A DNA stretch of 64,000 nucleotides from the NCBI RefSeq assembly GCF_022271435.1, contig NZ_JAFIQY010000003.1:368833-432832 (forward strand), written 5' to 3'. This document shows, piece after piece, positions 19,119 to 27,543 of this stretch. The first letter of the stretch is position 1; each line of letters opens with the position of its first letter. Both the position numbers and the translations under genes were made by a program. Source of the DNA: Streptomyces monomycini. Its GTDB lineage: Bacteria; Actinomycetota; Actinomycetes; Streptomycetales; Streptomycetaceae. The notes below the pieces were generated by a model. The model ran no database searches, was not told the DNA's origin, and was given only the letters and a program-made list of their open reading frames with translations.

Positions 19119-19769
19119 TCAGGCCGTCAGCGTCTCGATCAGGCTCTCCTGGAGCCCGCCGAGCCACAGGTACGCCATCACCATCGGCTTGCGCGGGTCG
19201 CTGTCCGGCAGCCGCAGCAGCTCGCCGCTCTCGTCCTCGTCGGTGACCTCCAGACGGGTGCCGATGGCCAGCCGGAGGTCGTTCAGGGCGCCCAGCCACT
19301 GCCGCGACTCGTCCGGCTTCAGGCGCAGCACGGCGCCGTCCACGGCGCCCTCCGTGCCGTCCGTCCCGCCCGGGCCGCCCGTACCGCCGGAACCGTCCCG
19401 TCCGCCGACCGGGCCGAGCGCGTCCAGGGCCCGTACGACCGCGAGCGCGTCCTCGCGCTTACGGGTGCGCAGGTCGTTTTCCGTGTAGCGGCGGAACTCG
19501 GCCGCCGCGGCGTGCGTGGCGTCGTCCGGCACCTGGTCCGGGCCGCCGTACGCGTCCGGGAAGAGGCGGGCCAGCGCCGGGTCGGACGGGGGCTCGCTGG
19601 GGCCCTCCGTGAACAGCGCGGCGAGCGGATCATCACCCTCGGCGGGCTCCTCGCCCGGGCCGATCAGCTCCATGAGCTGGACGGCGAGGCTGCGCAGGAT
19701 GGAGATCTCGACCTCGTCGAGGGGGGCGGCCGCGCCGCCGCCGGGCAGGGGCTCGAAGTGGCCGGCCAT
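19119..19769 (-). CDS. DUF2017 family protein
   Basis: A 216-residue cytoplasmic protein, conserved beside clpS in actinobacteria. Recognisable family segments are DEVEISILRSLAVQLMELIG near the N terminus, FPDAY and EFRRYTENDLRTRK in the middle, and LNDLRLAIGTRLEV...MAYLWLGGLQESLIE at the C terminus. A glycine-rich insert (about 125-140, GSGGTGGPGGTDGTEG) interrupts the domain. Its start overlaps the clpS stop (TGATG), so the two are translated together. The adjacency suggests a link to Clp proteolysis, but the function is unknown. Confidence 0.88.
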   Translation of the reverse strand: MAGHFEPLPGGGAAAPLDEVEISILRSLAVQLMELIGPGEEPAEGDDPLAALFTEGPSEPPSDPALARLFPDAYGGPDQVPDDATHAAAAEFRRYTENDLRTRKREDALAVVRALDALGPVGGRDGSGGTGGPGGTDGTEGAVDGAVLRLKPDESRQWLGALNDLRLAIGTRLEVTDEDESGELLRLPDSDPRKPMVMAYLWLGGLQESLIETLTA

Positions 19770-20128
19770 CAGCGGTCCTGCGTCAGGGTCGCCCACAGGC
19801 CGTAGCCGTGCATCGCTTGCACGTCGCGCTCCATTTCCTCGCGGCTGCCACTGGAGACGACCGCCCGTCCCTTGTGATGGACGTCGAGCATGAGCTGCTT
19901 GGCCTTGCCCTTCGAGTAGCCGAAGTAGGTCTCGAAGACATACGCCACGTAGCTCATGAGATTGACGGGGTCGTTGTGCACCAGCGTGACCCAGGGCACG
20001 TCCGGCTCGGGCACCTCGAAGGGTGCCTCGCTGGACTCGGGTCGTTCGATCTCCACGGGGGCGCCGAGCGCGCAGCGCGTCGATCGAAGGGCGATGGTGG
20101 CAGACGGGTCGGCGCTCACGGTCTCCAT
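19769..20128 (-). CDS. clpS: ATP-dependent Clp protease adaptor ClpS
   Basis: A 119-residue adaptor that delivers N-end-rule substrates to ClpA/ClpC with ClpP. A variable 40-residue N-terminal tail precedes the ClpS core with [19 protein letters not shown], which forms the N-degron pocket (N-D-P and M residues), and [21 protein letters not shown] 20128 gives METVSADPS; the frame upstream is a shadow of the divergent nicotinate PRTase gene. Transcribed divergently from that gene with an 81-base gap. Confidence 0.93.
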   Translation of the reverse strand: METVSADPSATIALRSTRCALGAPVEIERPESSEAPFEVPEPDVPWVTLVHNDPVNLMSYVAYVFETYFGYSKGKAKQLMLDVHHKGRAVVSSGSREEMERDVQAMHGYGLWATLTQDR

Positions 20129-20209
20129 GCTGCCACCCGCGGTGGGGCATCGCACAAACAGCCCGGGGAAATCGTCAGAGTGACGAGTATGAGAGGTAGC
20201 ATCCCTCCC

Positions 20210-21538
20210 ATGAACACAGCAGACCTGGGGCTGCCGGTGGACGTGCCGTCGACTGCTCTCTTCACCGACCAGTACGAACTCACCATGCTGCAGGCCGCCC
20301 TGCGGTCCGGGACCGCCGAGCGCCGCTCGGTCTTCGAGGTCTTCACCCGGCGCCTGCCGGAAGGACGCCGCTACGGGGTCGTCGCCGGAACGGGCCGGGT
20401 CCTGGACGCGGTGGAGAACTTCCGCTTCGACGAAACGATTCTCGGCTTCCTGCGCGAGCGCGGCATCCTCGACGATCGCACGCTGGACTGGCTGGCCGGC
20501 TACCGCTTCCGCGGCGACATCTGGGGCTACCCCGAGGGCGAGGTCTACTTCCCCGGCTCGCCGATCATGCGGGTGGAGGGCACCTTCGCCGAAGCGGTCC
20601 TCCTGGAGACGGTGATCCTCTCCATCCTCAACCACGACTCCGCGGTGGCCGCCGCCGCGTCCCGCATGGCCGTCGCGGCCGGCGGCCGGCCGCTCATCGA
20701 GATGGGCGCCCGCCGCACCCACGAACTGGCGGCCGTCGCCGCGTCCCGCTCGGCGTACGTGGGCGGCTTCCACTCCACGTCCGATCTCGCGGCCGGCTTC
20801 CGCTACAACATCCCCACCGTCGGTACCAGCGCCCACTCCTTCACCCTGCTGCACGACAGCGAGCGCGACGCGTTCCAGGCGCAGGTCGACGCGCTCGGCA
20901 GCGGCACGACGCTGCTCGTGGACACCTTCGACGTCACCGAGGCGGTCCGTACCGCCGTCGAGGTGGCCGGGCCCGGCCTCGGCGCCGTCCGCATCGACTC
21001 CGGCGACCTGCTGCTGCTCGCCCACCGCGTACGGCAGCAGCTGGACGAGCTGGGCGCCCGCGACACGCGCATCGTGGTGACGAGCGACCTGGACGAGTAC
21101 GCCATCGCCTCGCTCGCGGCGGCACCGGTGGACGCGTACGGCGTGGGCACCCAGCTGGTCACCGGCAGCGGGCACCCGACCTGCTCGATGGTCTACAAGC
21201 TGGTCGCCCGCGCCGACAGCGACGCGGCCGACGCGCCGCTGCGGCCGGTGGCCAAGAAGTCCATGGGCGGCAAGGCGTCGCTCGGCGGCCGCAAGTGGTC
21301 GGCGCGGCGGCTGGACGAGCACGGCGTCGCGGAGGCAGAGATCGTCGGGACCGGGCCCGTACCGGCGGAGTACGCCGAGCGGCAGCTCGCGGTGCCGCTG
21401 GTGCGCGGCGGCGAGGTGGTCGCCCGCGAGCCGCTGGAAGCGGCGCGGGAGCGGCACATCGCGGCGCTGGCCGGGCTGCCGATGTCCGCGATGCAGTTGT
21501 CCCGTGGGGAGGCCGTACTGCCCACGGAGCAGGCCTGA
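20210..21538 (+). CDS. pncB: Nicotinate phosphoribosyltransferase
   Basis: A 442-residue enzyme that converts nicotinic acid and PRPP to nicotinate mononucleotide in the Preiss-Handler NAD salvage path. Family signatures: [18 protein letters not shown] at the N terminus, [11 protein letters not shown], the active-site [12 protein letters not shown] histidine, [17 protein letters not shown], and [14 protein letters not shown] 20210 yields MNTADLGLP, the common start; an in-frame ATG at 20189 would add seven residues. The nicotinamidase gene follows on the same strand, giving a two-gene nicotinamide recycling set. Confidence 0.94.
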   Translation: MNTADLGLPVDVPSTALFTDQYELTMLQAALRSGTAERRSVFEVFTRRLPEGRRYGVVAGTGRVLDAVENFRFDETILGFLRERGILDDRTLDWLAGYRFRGDIWGYPEGEVYFPGSPIMRVEGTFAEAVLLETVILSILNHDSAVAAAASRMAVAAGGRPLIEMGARRTHELAAVAASRSAYVGGFHSTSDLAAGFRYNIPTVGTSAHSFTLLHDSERDAFQAQVDALGSGTTLLVDTFDVTEAVRTAVEVAGPGLGAVRIDSGDLLLLAHRVRQQLDELGARDTRIVVTSDLDEYAIASLAAAPVDAYGVGTQLVTGSGHPTCSMVYKLVARADSDAADAPLRPVAKKSMGGKASLGGRKWSARRLDEHGVAEAEIVGTGPVPAEYAERQLAVPLVRGGEVVAREPLEAARERHIAALAGLPMSAMQLSRGEAVLPTEQA

Positions 21539-21661
21539 GGGGGCGCCTGCGGGCCCCCAGTGCCCACTCCCCCTGGGCGCGGCTAGTGGCTACCCTCGGT
21601 CACACCACTGTGCGCCCACTCCGCGCCCACTCCACCGCTCCCCAGCCGGAAGGCTCGCACC

Positions 21662-22258
21662 ATGCACCGGGCATTGATCGTCGTTGACGTGCAGAACGAT
21701 TTCTGCGAGGGCGGCAGCCTTGCCGTGGCAGGGGGTGCGGATGTGGCTGCCGCCATCACCGATCTGGTGGGGGAGGCCGCGGGCAGCGGCTACCGGCACA
21801 TCGTGGCGACCCGCGATCACCACATCGACCCCGGAGATCACTTCTCCGTACGCCCGAACTACGAGACGACCTGGCCCCCGCACTGTGTCGCCGGCACAGA
21901 GGGCAGCGGCTTCCACCCGAACTTCGCGCCGGCGCTCGCGTCCGGGGCGGTCGACGCGGTCTTCTCCAAGGGCTCGCACGCTGCCGCTTACAGCGGCTTC
22001 GAGGGCGTGGACGAGAACGGGCACCCCCTGGCGGGGTGGCTGCGGGCCCACGGGGTGAGCGAGGTCGACGTGGTCGGCCTCGCCACGGACCACTGCGTGC
22101 GGGCCACGGCGGTGGATGCGGTGGCTGAGGGGTTCCGGGTGCGGGTGCTGCTGGATCTCACGGCGGGGGTGGCACCGGGGACGACGGAGCGGGCACTGGA
22201 GCAGATGCGGGCTGCGGGCGTCGAACTCACGGGCAAGCCGGTGGTCATCGCGGCCTGA
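21662..22258 (+). CDS. pncA: Nicotinamidase / pyrazinamidase
   Basis: A 198-residue isochorismatase-fold enzyme that deamidates nicotinamide to nicotinate. The catalytic triad is visible: D9 (VVDVQNDF), K103 (SKG) and C145 (DHCV). Metal ligands D52, H54 and H60 (TRDHHIDPGDHF) have the same spacing as the mycobacterial enzyme. Located 123 bases after the nicotinate PRTase gene, whose substrate it produces. ATG 21662 follows GGAAGG at about 21649. An ordinary, complete gene. Confidence 0.94.
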   Translation: MHRALIVVDVQNDFCEGGSLAVAGGADVAAAITDLVGEAAGSGYRHIVATRDHHIDPGDHFSVRPNYETTWPPHCVAGTEGSGFHPNFAPALASGAVDAVFSKGSHAAAYSGFEGVDENGHPLAGWLRAHGVSEVDVVGLATDHCVRATAVDAVAEGFRVRVLLDLTAGVAPGTTERALEQMRAAGVELTGKPVVIAA

Positions 22259-22829
22259 AAGGGGGTGCGCGGCGCGCGATGCGCGCGTTGCGCGCGATGG
22301 GTCCGCCTGGTGGGGGTGCGCGTCGTGCGCGATGGGGCCGGTAGTGGGGGGCTCGGGGGCACTCCGGGGTCACTCCTCAGCATCCTTTAGCTGCGGTGAA
22401 TCGGGTCTGTGGCCCAGCGTGCGGACTGCCTGCGGGGAGACCCCTGCGTACCCCCGAGCCCTGGCCGTCGGGCGACTATCCGAACGATCGGGCTGGGGTT
22501 TTCACAAACCAAGCCCGACGCGAGCCCCTGGCGTACGGCCAGGCCAGCCCAGCCGCCTTACCGCCATCCACCCGTGCGCCTCTCCACCAGGTGGGCGGGC
22601 ACCAGGGTGATCGAAGAACTCCCCCCACCGACCTCGGCTCGCCAATCCGGCCGGAGGGGGCGTGTAGGGGGCCATCCCCGCAGGCAGCCGGGAGCCGCCG
22701 GTTCACCAACCCACCCTGGGTGACGTACACGGTGCTGAGGAGTTGGCCCCCTGCGCGCCCCCGCCCCACAACGAACCCCATGCGAGCCGCGCGTCAGCGC
22801 AAAACCTCGCGCGAAGCGCGCACCCCCGG
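22259..22829. other. 571-base region without a convincing gene
   Basis: The start contains alternating GCGCGCGAT repeats (22270-22300). A possible terminator-like structure has CCCCGAGCCC (22452-22461) facing GGGCTGGGGTTTT (22490-22502). A minus frame of 101 codons (22476-22781) has neither family resemblance nor a ribosome site. The lower GC and lack of codon bias in the 22380-22830 part distinguish it from coding DNA, and it could be a gene remnant or hold an unrecognised RNA. Confidence 0.5.
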
Positions 22830-23141
22830 CTACGCCGAGCGGAGCAGTGTTCGGATCGGGTGCCAGGACTCCGTGTCGTCCTCCGGGGTCTCCCGCCACA
22901 CCAGGCCATCAGGGTGATGCAGGACCGCCGTGACCTCGTCCGGAGTGGGTGGCTCCGTGTTGCCACGGAGGTACACCGCGCGCAGCCCCAGGTTGCGCAG
23001 CCTGGTCAGGGCGCGCTGACGGTTCACGGCGTGGACGAGGACGCGGACGCGATGTCCGTTGTCGCCCGGTCTGGGCAGCGCGAGGGCGACCACCACGCTT
23101 CCGCCGGGAAGCCTGATGAATCCTCCTCCGGATGTGGGCAC
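22830..23141 (-). CDS. Conserved small hypothetical protein
   Basis: A 103-residue cytoplasmic protein, not recognised as a named family. GTG 23141 has ACGGGGGAA just upstream and gives VPTSGGGFIRLPGGSVVV; earlier in-frame codons lack a ribosome site. The middle has a basic stretch (HRVRVLVHAVNRQRALTRLRNLGL), and the C terminus reads DDTESWHPIRTLLRSA. It reads like a compact mixed alpha/beta domain. It is in front of, but divergent in role from, the M6 protease, with a shared hairpin region between. Confidence 0.65.
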   Translation of the reverse strand: MPTSGGGFIRLPGGSVVVALALPRPGDNGHRVRVLVHAVNRQRALTRLRNLGLRAVYLRGNTEPPTPDEVTAVLHHPDGLVWRETPEDDTESWHPIRTLLRSA

Positions 23142-23197
23142 GGTTTCCCCCGTGAGACTCGGCGTCAACAAGGACTCGCAAGGTGCATCTAAACGCG

Positions 23198-23231
23198 ATC
23201 GGCCGCCGCCCGCTAGGGGGCGACGGCCGAT
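23198..23231. terminator. Hairpin downstream of the M6 protease gene
   Basis: ATCGGCCGCCGCCC (23198-23211) is nearly complementary to GGGGGCGACGGCCGAT (23216-23231), one mismatch. It lies just past the protease stop codon (23258), on the minus-strand exit side. Confidence 0.65.
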
Positions 23232-23257
23232 TGGCTTGTGACCTGCGGTTTTGTTGG

Positions 23258-25657
23258 TTACTTGGTGGAGGGGCCCACCTGGAGGGTCACCGTGGAACCG
23301 TTCCAGGCCTCGTTGAGGATCTTGATGCGGGTGTTGGTGTCAGCAACGATCACGCCGCCGGTCGGGTTCGACTCGTCGTAGTAGTCGCCCTTGCGGTCGT
23401 CGAAGACGGTCACGCCGGGCTTCGACTTGATCTTGGTGACCTTGCCGTCCTTGTGGAGCGTGAGCGCATCCGTGCGGTGCCGGGTGAAGGTCGAGTCGTA
23501 GGTCTGGAAGCGGTTGCGCATCAGCTTGCCGTCCGACCACTTCTCGGCCTTCGGGTGGGCGTCGACCGGCAGGATCTGGCCGTAGCCGGGGTGCTGGCCG
23601 ACGTTGTTGTCCGGCTGCGAGGTGTCCCACAGCCAGATCAGGACGCCGTTCTGGTAGGGGAAGTGCTCGACCCACTGCGGACGGGAGGAGGCCCAGCCGA
23701 AGTTGTACGGGCCGGTCTTCAGGGTCTTGTCGTACGAGACGTACTGGCGGTTCTCGGCGATGTAGTAGCGCGGGTAGTCCTTGGTGAAGGACGCGCCGAT
23801 GCGCGAGAAGCCCTTGGCGGCCCAGCCGTTGTCACCGGCCTCGGCGCCATCCGTGAAGAGGGCCTTGCCGTCGGCGGTCACCGAGATCGCGTCCGCGGCG
23901 AAGCCCTTCTGGGCGGCGCCGCCGTCCGTCTGGTAGCGGAAGCGGAGGTCGATCTTCTTGCCGGCGTACGCGTCGAGCGGGAAGACCAGGTTCTTGTAGG
24001 CGCCCGAAGTGCCGGTCAGGGCGGGCTTGTCGCCGCCGTCGCGCGGCACCGGCTTGCCGTCGGCGGTGCCTTCCAGCGGCGTGTAGTTGGCGCCGCCGTC
24101 CGTGGAGACCTCGGCGTAGGCGAAGTCGTAGTTCTGCTCGATGTCCCACCAGCCCTTGAGGGTCAGGGCGGCCTTCTTCTTTCCGGTGAGGTCGACCGGA
24201 CGGGAGAGCGTGTTCTTCAGGTCGTTGCCCATGCCGCTCCACCACTGCTGGGTGCCTTCGGCGGGCTTGACGACGTCGGTGCGGACCGTCTTGGCGGGGA
24301 GTTCGACGACCAGCGCCTGCTTGTCCTTGGTGTTGTACTCGGCCACGCCCAGCTTGTGGGTGGACCTGGTGGCCGCCTTGGCCTTGGCGTAGTTGAGCCA
24401 GCCGAGCTGGAGCTTGTCCCAGGCGCTCATGTCGCCGGGGAGGTCGCCTATGGAGTCCTTGCCGGTGCCGAGCCAGGAGCCGCCGGACATCAGCGACCAG
24501 GAGTCGACGGAGGACTCACCGGTGCCGGTGGTGTCGTACTCGTCGGGAAGGCCGAGGTCGTGGCCGTACTCGTGGGCGAAGACGCCGAGGCCGCCGTTCT
24601 CGGGCTGCATCGTGTAGTCGCCGACCCAGATGCCGGTGCTGCCGATCTGGGTGCCGCCGGCCTTGTTGCCGGACGGGCCGGTGCGGCCGGAGTCGCTGCC
24701 GTACGCGTACCAGCGGTGCGCCCAGATGGCGTCGGTGCCCTGCGCGCCGCCGCCCGCGGACTCGTCCTCGCCGGCGTGCACGATCTGGAAGTGGTCGATG
24801 TAGCCGTCGGGCTCGTTGAAGTTGCCGTCGCCGTCGTGGTCGTAGCGGTCCCACTGGTCGTACTTGGCGAGGTCGGCCTTGATCTGGGCGTCGGTGCGGC
24901 CCTTGGCCTTCTGGTCCTCGGCCCAGCGGTTGACGCCGTCGCGTATCAGGTCCCAGGCGCTGGCGCAGTTGGTGGAGCCGCAGAAGTTCGACCCGTAACG
25001 GGCCTCGTTCCAGTCGACCTTGACCCAGTCGGAGACCTCGCCGTCGACCGAGTAGCGGCCCGAGGACTGCTTCTCGTAGTACTTGGCCAGGGACTCCTTC
25101 TTCTTGTCGTGGGAGAAGTAGAGGTCCTGGAAGTGCTGGCGGTTGTAGTCCTTCTGCCAGGCGGTGGAGTTGTCGTTGCGGCGGTCGGGCCGCGCGATGG
25201 TGTTGTGCGCGGGACCGGGCTTGCCGCCGTACTTCTTCACCGGGGGCTTGGGGCCGTCGCCGTCCGGGTCGTACATCGTGGTGTCGTCGACCTTGTCGCC
25301 GAACTCGACCAGGATGGTGAAGATCTTGTCCGTCTTCTCGCGGGCGAGTTCGACGTATTTGCCCCGGCCGAGCTTGACGACCTGGGAGGCGCCGTGCCGG
25401 GCGGGCGTGGCGTCGCCGGAGATGACCTGCTGGAGCGCTTCCTTGCGCTGCGCCGCCTGCTGGTCGCTGAACGGGCCCTTGAGGTCGTGGTCGACGGCCT
25501 GCTTGGCGGGCGCACCCGGGTCCTGCCGCTGGACGGCGAGCGGCGGGTGGCCGTCGTCGGCCTGCGCCGGCGCGCCGGAGGCCAGGCCGGCCGCTCCGAT
25601 CGCGGCGGCGGCGGTGGCCAGGGCGACCGGTCTGAACGCCCGTCTCTTGGCTCTCAC
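23258..25657 (-). CDS. Secreted M6 metalloprotease, immune inhibitor A family
   Basis: A 799-residue exported protease. A signal peptide with basic start (RAKRRAFRP) and hydrophobic core ends near AQA-DDG. The zinc site is HEYGH at residues 362-366 within HEYGHDLGLPDEYD, and the Met-turn segment SLMSGGSW follows. Upstream are prodomain-like residues (about 35-100), and an immune-inhibitor-A-type C-terminal part with a beta-sandwich region (YDFAYAEVSTDGGANY) and WVEHFPYQNG. Aspartate clusters DPDGDGPKP and DHDGDGNFNEPDG suggest calcium binding. The GTG at 25657 is favoured because GGGGAGGA lies about ten bases before it, while the TTG at 25666 overlaps that site. Such enzymes digest extracellular proteins. 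Confidence 0.93.
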   Translation of the reverse strand: MRAKRRAFRPVALATAAAAIGAAGLASGAPAQADDGHPPLAVQRQDPGAPAKQAVDHDLKGPFSDQQAAQRKEALQQVISGDATPARHGASQVVKLGRGKYVELAREKTDKIFTILVEFGDKVDDTTMYDPDGDGPKPPVKKYGGKPGPAHNTIARPDRRNDNSTAWQKDYNRQHFQDLYFSHDKKKESLAKYYEKQSSGRYSVDGEVSDWVKVDWNEARYGSNFCGSTNCASAWDLIRDGVNRWAEDQKAKGRTDAQIKADLAKYDQWDRYDHDGDGNFNEPDGYIDHFQIVHAGEDESAGGGAQGTDAIWAHRWYAYGSDSGRTGPSGNKAGGTQIGSTGIWVGDYTMQPENGGLGVFAHEYGHDLGLPDEYDTTGTGESSVDSWSLMSGGSWLGTGKDSIGDLPGDMSAWDKLQLGWLNYAKAKAATRSTHKLGVAEYNTKDKQALVVELPAKTVRTDVVKPAEGTQQWWSGMGNDLKNTLSRPVDLTGKKKAALTLKGWWDIEQNYDFAYAEVSTDGGANYTPLEGTADGKPVPRDGGDKPALTGTSGAYKNLVFPLDAYAGKKIDLRFRYQTDGGAAQKGFAADAISVTADGKALFTDGAEAGDNGWAAKGFSRIGASFTKDYPRYYIAENRQYVSYDKTLKTGPYNFGWASSRPQWVEHFPYQNGVLIWLWDTSQPDNNVGQHPGYGQILPVDAHPKAEKWSDGKLMRNRFQTYDSTFTRHRTDALTLHKDGKVTKIKSKPGVTVFDDRKGDYYDESNPTGGVIVADTNTRIKILNEAWNGSTVTLQVGPSTK

Positions 25658-26056
25658 TTGGCGCAATCCTCCCCTTGGAAACGGTCACTGGATGACAGCA
25701 TTTGACCGGAAGGGGGAGGGAAAAGACAGATCTTGACTTGGTCACGACAGGGAAGTACGGTTTTCGGTCCGCAGGACACGGGTATCGGACAGCTTCGGAC
25801 GCGTACGGGGGCATGGTTCGCGTACGTACCCGCACCACCCCGGCGGCCACCCCGCGCCGCGCTCCGCGCACCCCAACCGCCGCTCCGATCAGGCCCGTTC
25901 AAACCAGGAGTGAATCCATGCGCCCCCTATGCCTCGGAACCGTGGGTTAGGTCACGCTTACCGCCAGTTCCGCTCGGGCAGTAAGGACCGTAGAGTCGTT
26001 TGACGGCGCGCCCCTGTCGACCACACCCCTGCCGACCTCCCGAGGACGGATCCGCC
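25658..26056. other. Divergent intergenic region between the protease and a membrane protein gene
   Basis: 399 bases. It holds the protease promoter on one side. On the plus strand TTGACT (25733-25738) and TACGGT (25756-25761) are separated by 17 bases, a fair match to a housekeeping promoter. No gene is seen; short palindromic GTACGC motifs occur at 25800-25835. Confidence 0.5.
25733..25761 (+). promoter_or_regulatory. Candidate sigma-HrdB-type promoter
   Basis: TTGACT, 17-base spacer, TACGGT. It points toward the gene at 26057, about 295 bases away, which is a long leader if used. Sequence resemblance only. Confidence 0.3.
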
Positions 26057-26398
26057 ATGCCTCGTCCGACTGCCGCACAGCTCGCCTATGGATCGGCCAC
26101 CGTCGTCTTCTCGACCCTCGCGCTGTTACTGCTCTCGCAGACGCGGACCGGGGTCGGAATCGCGGTCATCGCCGTCGCAGCCCTCGCCCTCGGCCTGCTG
26201 GTCGCCCTCACGGCGCCGCTGCCGGGGGTTTCTCATGTGACGCGCCGCCGCACGGCCCGGCGCTCCGGCGTGCGCGCCGTTCACGGCGCACGCCCGCACG
26301 TCCCGGCCGCCGCCGGATCGGCGGCCCCGCCGGTGCCGTGTCAGCACACTCACGCCGGTGTCTCCTCGGAAGGCCGCGTCAGCGAGCACTCCCGTTAG
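26057..26398 (+). CDS. Small membrane protein with a TTA (bldA-dependent) codon
   Basis: A 113-residue protein. The N-terminal half holds two hydrophobic helices (about 10-27 and 32-52: ATVVFSTLALLLLSQ and GIAVIAVAALALGLLVAL), and the C-terminal half is basic and disordered with a His/Pro-rich tail. ATG 26057 has GAGGACGG about ten bases upstream. Codon 24 (26126-26128) is TTA. In Streptomyces TTA is read only by the developmentally regulated bldA tRNA, so translation of this gene should be restricted to late growth or differentiation. Function unknown. Confidence 0.72.
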   Translation: MPRPTAAQLAYGSATVVFSTLALLLLSQTRTGVGIAVIAVAALALGLLVALTAPLPGVSHVTRRRTARRSGVRAVHGARPHVPAAAGSAAPPVPCQHTHAGVSSEGRVSEHSR

Positions 26399-26428
26399 TC
26401 ACCTGTCCGTGGCTGGTGGACGCGCGTA

Positions 26429-26469
26429 GGCGGCCGGGCACCGCTCGGAAGAGGGGTGCGCCGGCCGCC
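26429..26469. terminator. Hairpin between convergent genes
   Basis: GGCGGCCGG-GCACC (26429-26442) pairs with GGTGCGCCGGCCGCC (26455-26469) with a one-base bulge. It lies between the membrane protein gene (plus) and the RDD gene (minus). Confidence 0.6.
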
Positions 26470-26588
26470 GGTTGACGCGCCGGAGCCGCCAGGAGGGACG
26501 GGCGGGTCCCGGAAGGGCCGCGAAAGGCCGGGAGGATCCAGGAGCGTGCGAGGTTCCTTGTAGGGGGCACCTGCCCCGGTGTCCGGCC

Positions 26589-27386
26589 TCAGGCCGTGGA
26601 GACCACCACCGTCTTGGCCGTCTTGTCGTGCAGGCACTGCTGGTACGGCTTGTCCCAGGTGCACCACAGGACGTTGACGAGCCAGAAGAGGAAGCCGCAG
26701 CACGGCACGATCTCCGGCAGGGTGTAGACCGCCGCCCGCACCCAGCCCGCCTGCCCGGCCGGTACCGCGCCGTCCTCCAGCATCCCCACCCGGATCTTCA
26801 TCGCCATCTTGCCGACGGTCTGGCCGCGGCTGGTGAGCATCAGGCCCTCGTAGACGAGATAGACCAGCATCGTCACGAGGGAGACGGACGCCTGCCGTCC
26901 GGTCTGGGTCCCGTCGGTCGTCCAGTAGTCGAAGCCGCCGACGATCGCGCTCATGATCAGGCCGACCGGTACGCAGACGATGATCCAGTCGATGATGCGG
27001 GCGACCAGGCGGCGGCCGCGGCCGGCCAGCGGCGGCATTCCGGCCAGCGGGTCGGCGGCGCCGTACTGGCCGCCGTACGGATTGCCCCCGTACGGGTCAC
27101 CGCCGTAGGGCGGCGGCGGCATCCCTCCGGGCGGCGGCCCGCTCCCGGGCGGCGGGGCGCCACCGCCGTACGGGTCACCGCCGGGAGGCGGTTCGCCGTG
27201 CGGGGTGGCGTTGGCGGGCCGGTCGTACGGGGAACCGCCGGCCGGCCGGCTGCCGTACGGAGAGCCACCGGCCGGCTCGGCACCGTACGGAGAGCCGCCC
27301 AACGGCGGTTCCTGCGGCTTCTTCAGATACGGGTCGTGCTCCGGCGGTTCGCCTCCGGAGCCGGGCCCGGGCTGGTCGGTGCTCAT
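26589..27386 (-). CDS. RDD-family membrane protein with Gly/Pro/Tyr-rich N terminus
   Basis: A 265-residue protein. Residues 1-120 are disordered and repetitive (GGSPYG, GSRPAGGSPYDRP, PPPYGGDPYGGNPYGG). The RDD domain follows: RRLVARIIDWIIVCVPVGLIM with the Arg and Asp of the first helix, a second helix pair, and LTSRGQTVGKMAMKIRVG. The C terminus has CCGFLFWLVNVLWCTWDKPYQQCLHDKTAKTVVV, standard for the family. Roles in ion transport or stress are proposed for some RDD proteins, and none is proven here. The next gene upstream is another RDD protein. Confidence 0.88.
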   Translation of the reverse strand: MSTDQPGPGSGGEPPEHDPYLKKPQEPPLGGSPYGAEPAGGSPYGSRPAGGSPYDRPANATPHGEPPPGGDPYGGGAPPPGSGPPPGGMPPPPYGGDPYGGNPYGGQYGAADPLAGMPPLAGRGRRLVARIIDWIIVCVPVGLIMSAIVGGFDYWTTDGTQTGRQASVSLVTMLVYLVYEGLMLTSRGQTVGKMAMKIRVGMLEDGAVPAGQAGWVRAAVYTLPEIVPCCGFLFWLVNVLWCTWDKPYQQCLHDKTAKTVVVSTA

Positions 27387-27477
27387 GGCCCGAGTCGAAC
27401 CCGGGCCGCGCGCCGCCGCATCCGGCGAGGTCCGGCCGGGTGACGCGGCCGGGCGGACGGTCGGCTTCCCGGACTGC

Positions 27478-27543
27478 TTCGCGGTCTGCTCGCCGGTCTG
27501 CTTTCCGGTCTACTTCTCGGTCTGCTTCCCGGTCTACTTCTCG
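27478..27543. repeat. Tandem 12-base repeats spanning the RDD stop codon
   Basis: Units CGGTCT(A/G)CTTC(C/T) repeat at least five times. On the minus strand they read GAGAAGTAGACC / GGGAAGCAGACC and give the second RDD gene its TAG stop codon (27534-27536), with another in-frame TAG one repeat pair later. Confidence 0.85.

Noticed and set aside
22476..22781. 101-codon minus frame in the gene-free region
   Set aside because: No ribosome site, no family resemblance, weak codon bias.
23183..25705. 840-codon plus-strand open frame
   Set aside because: Antisense shadow of the M6 protease gene.
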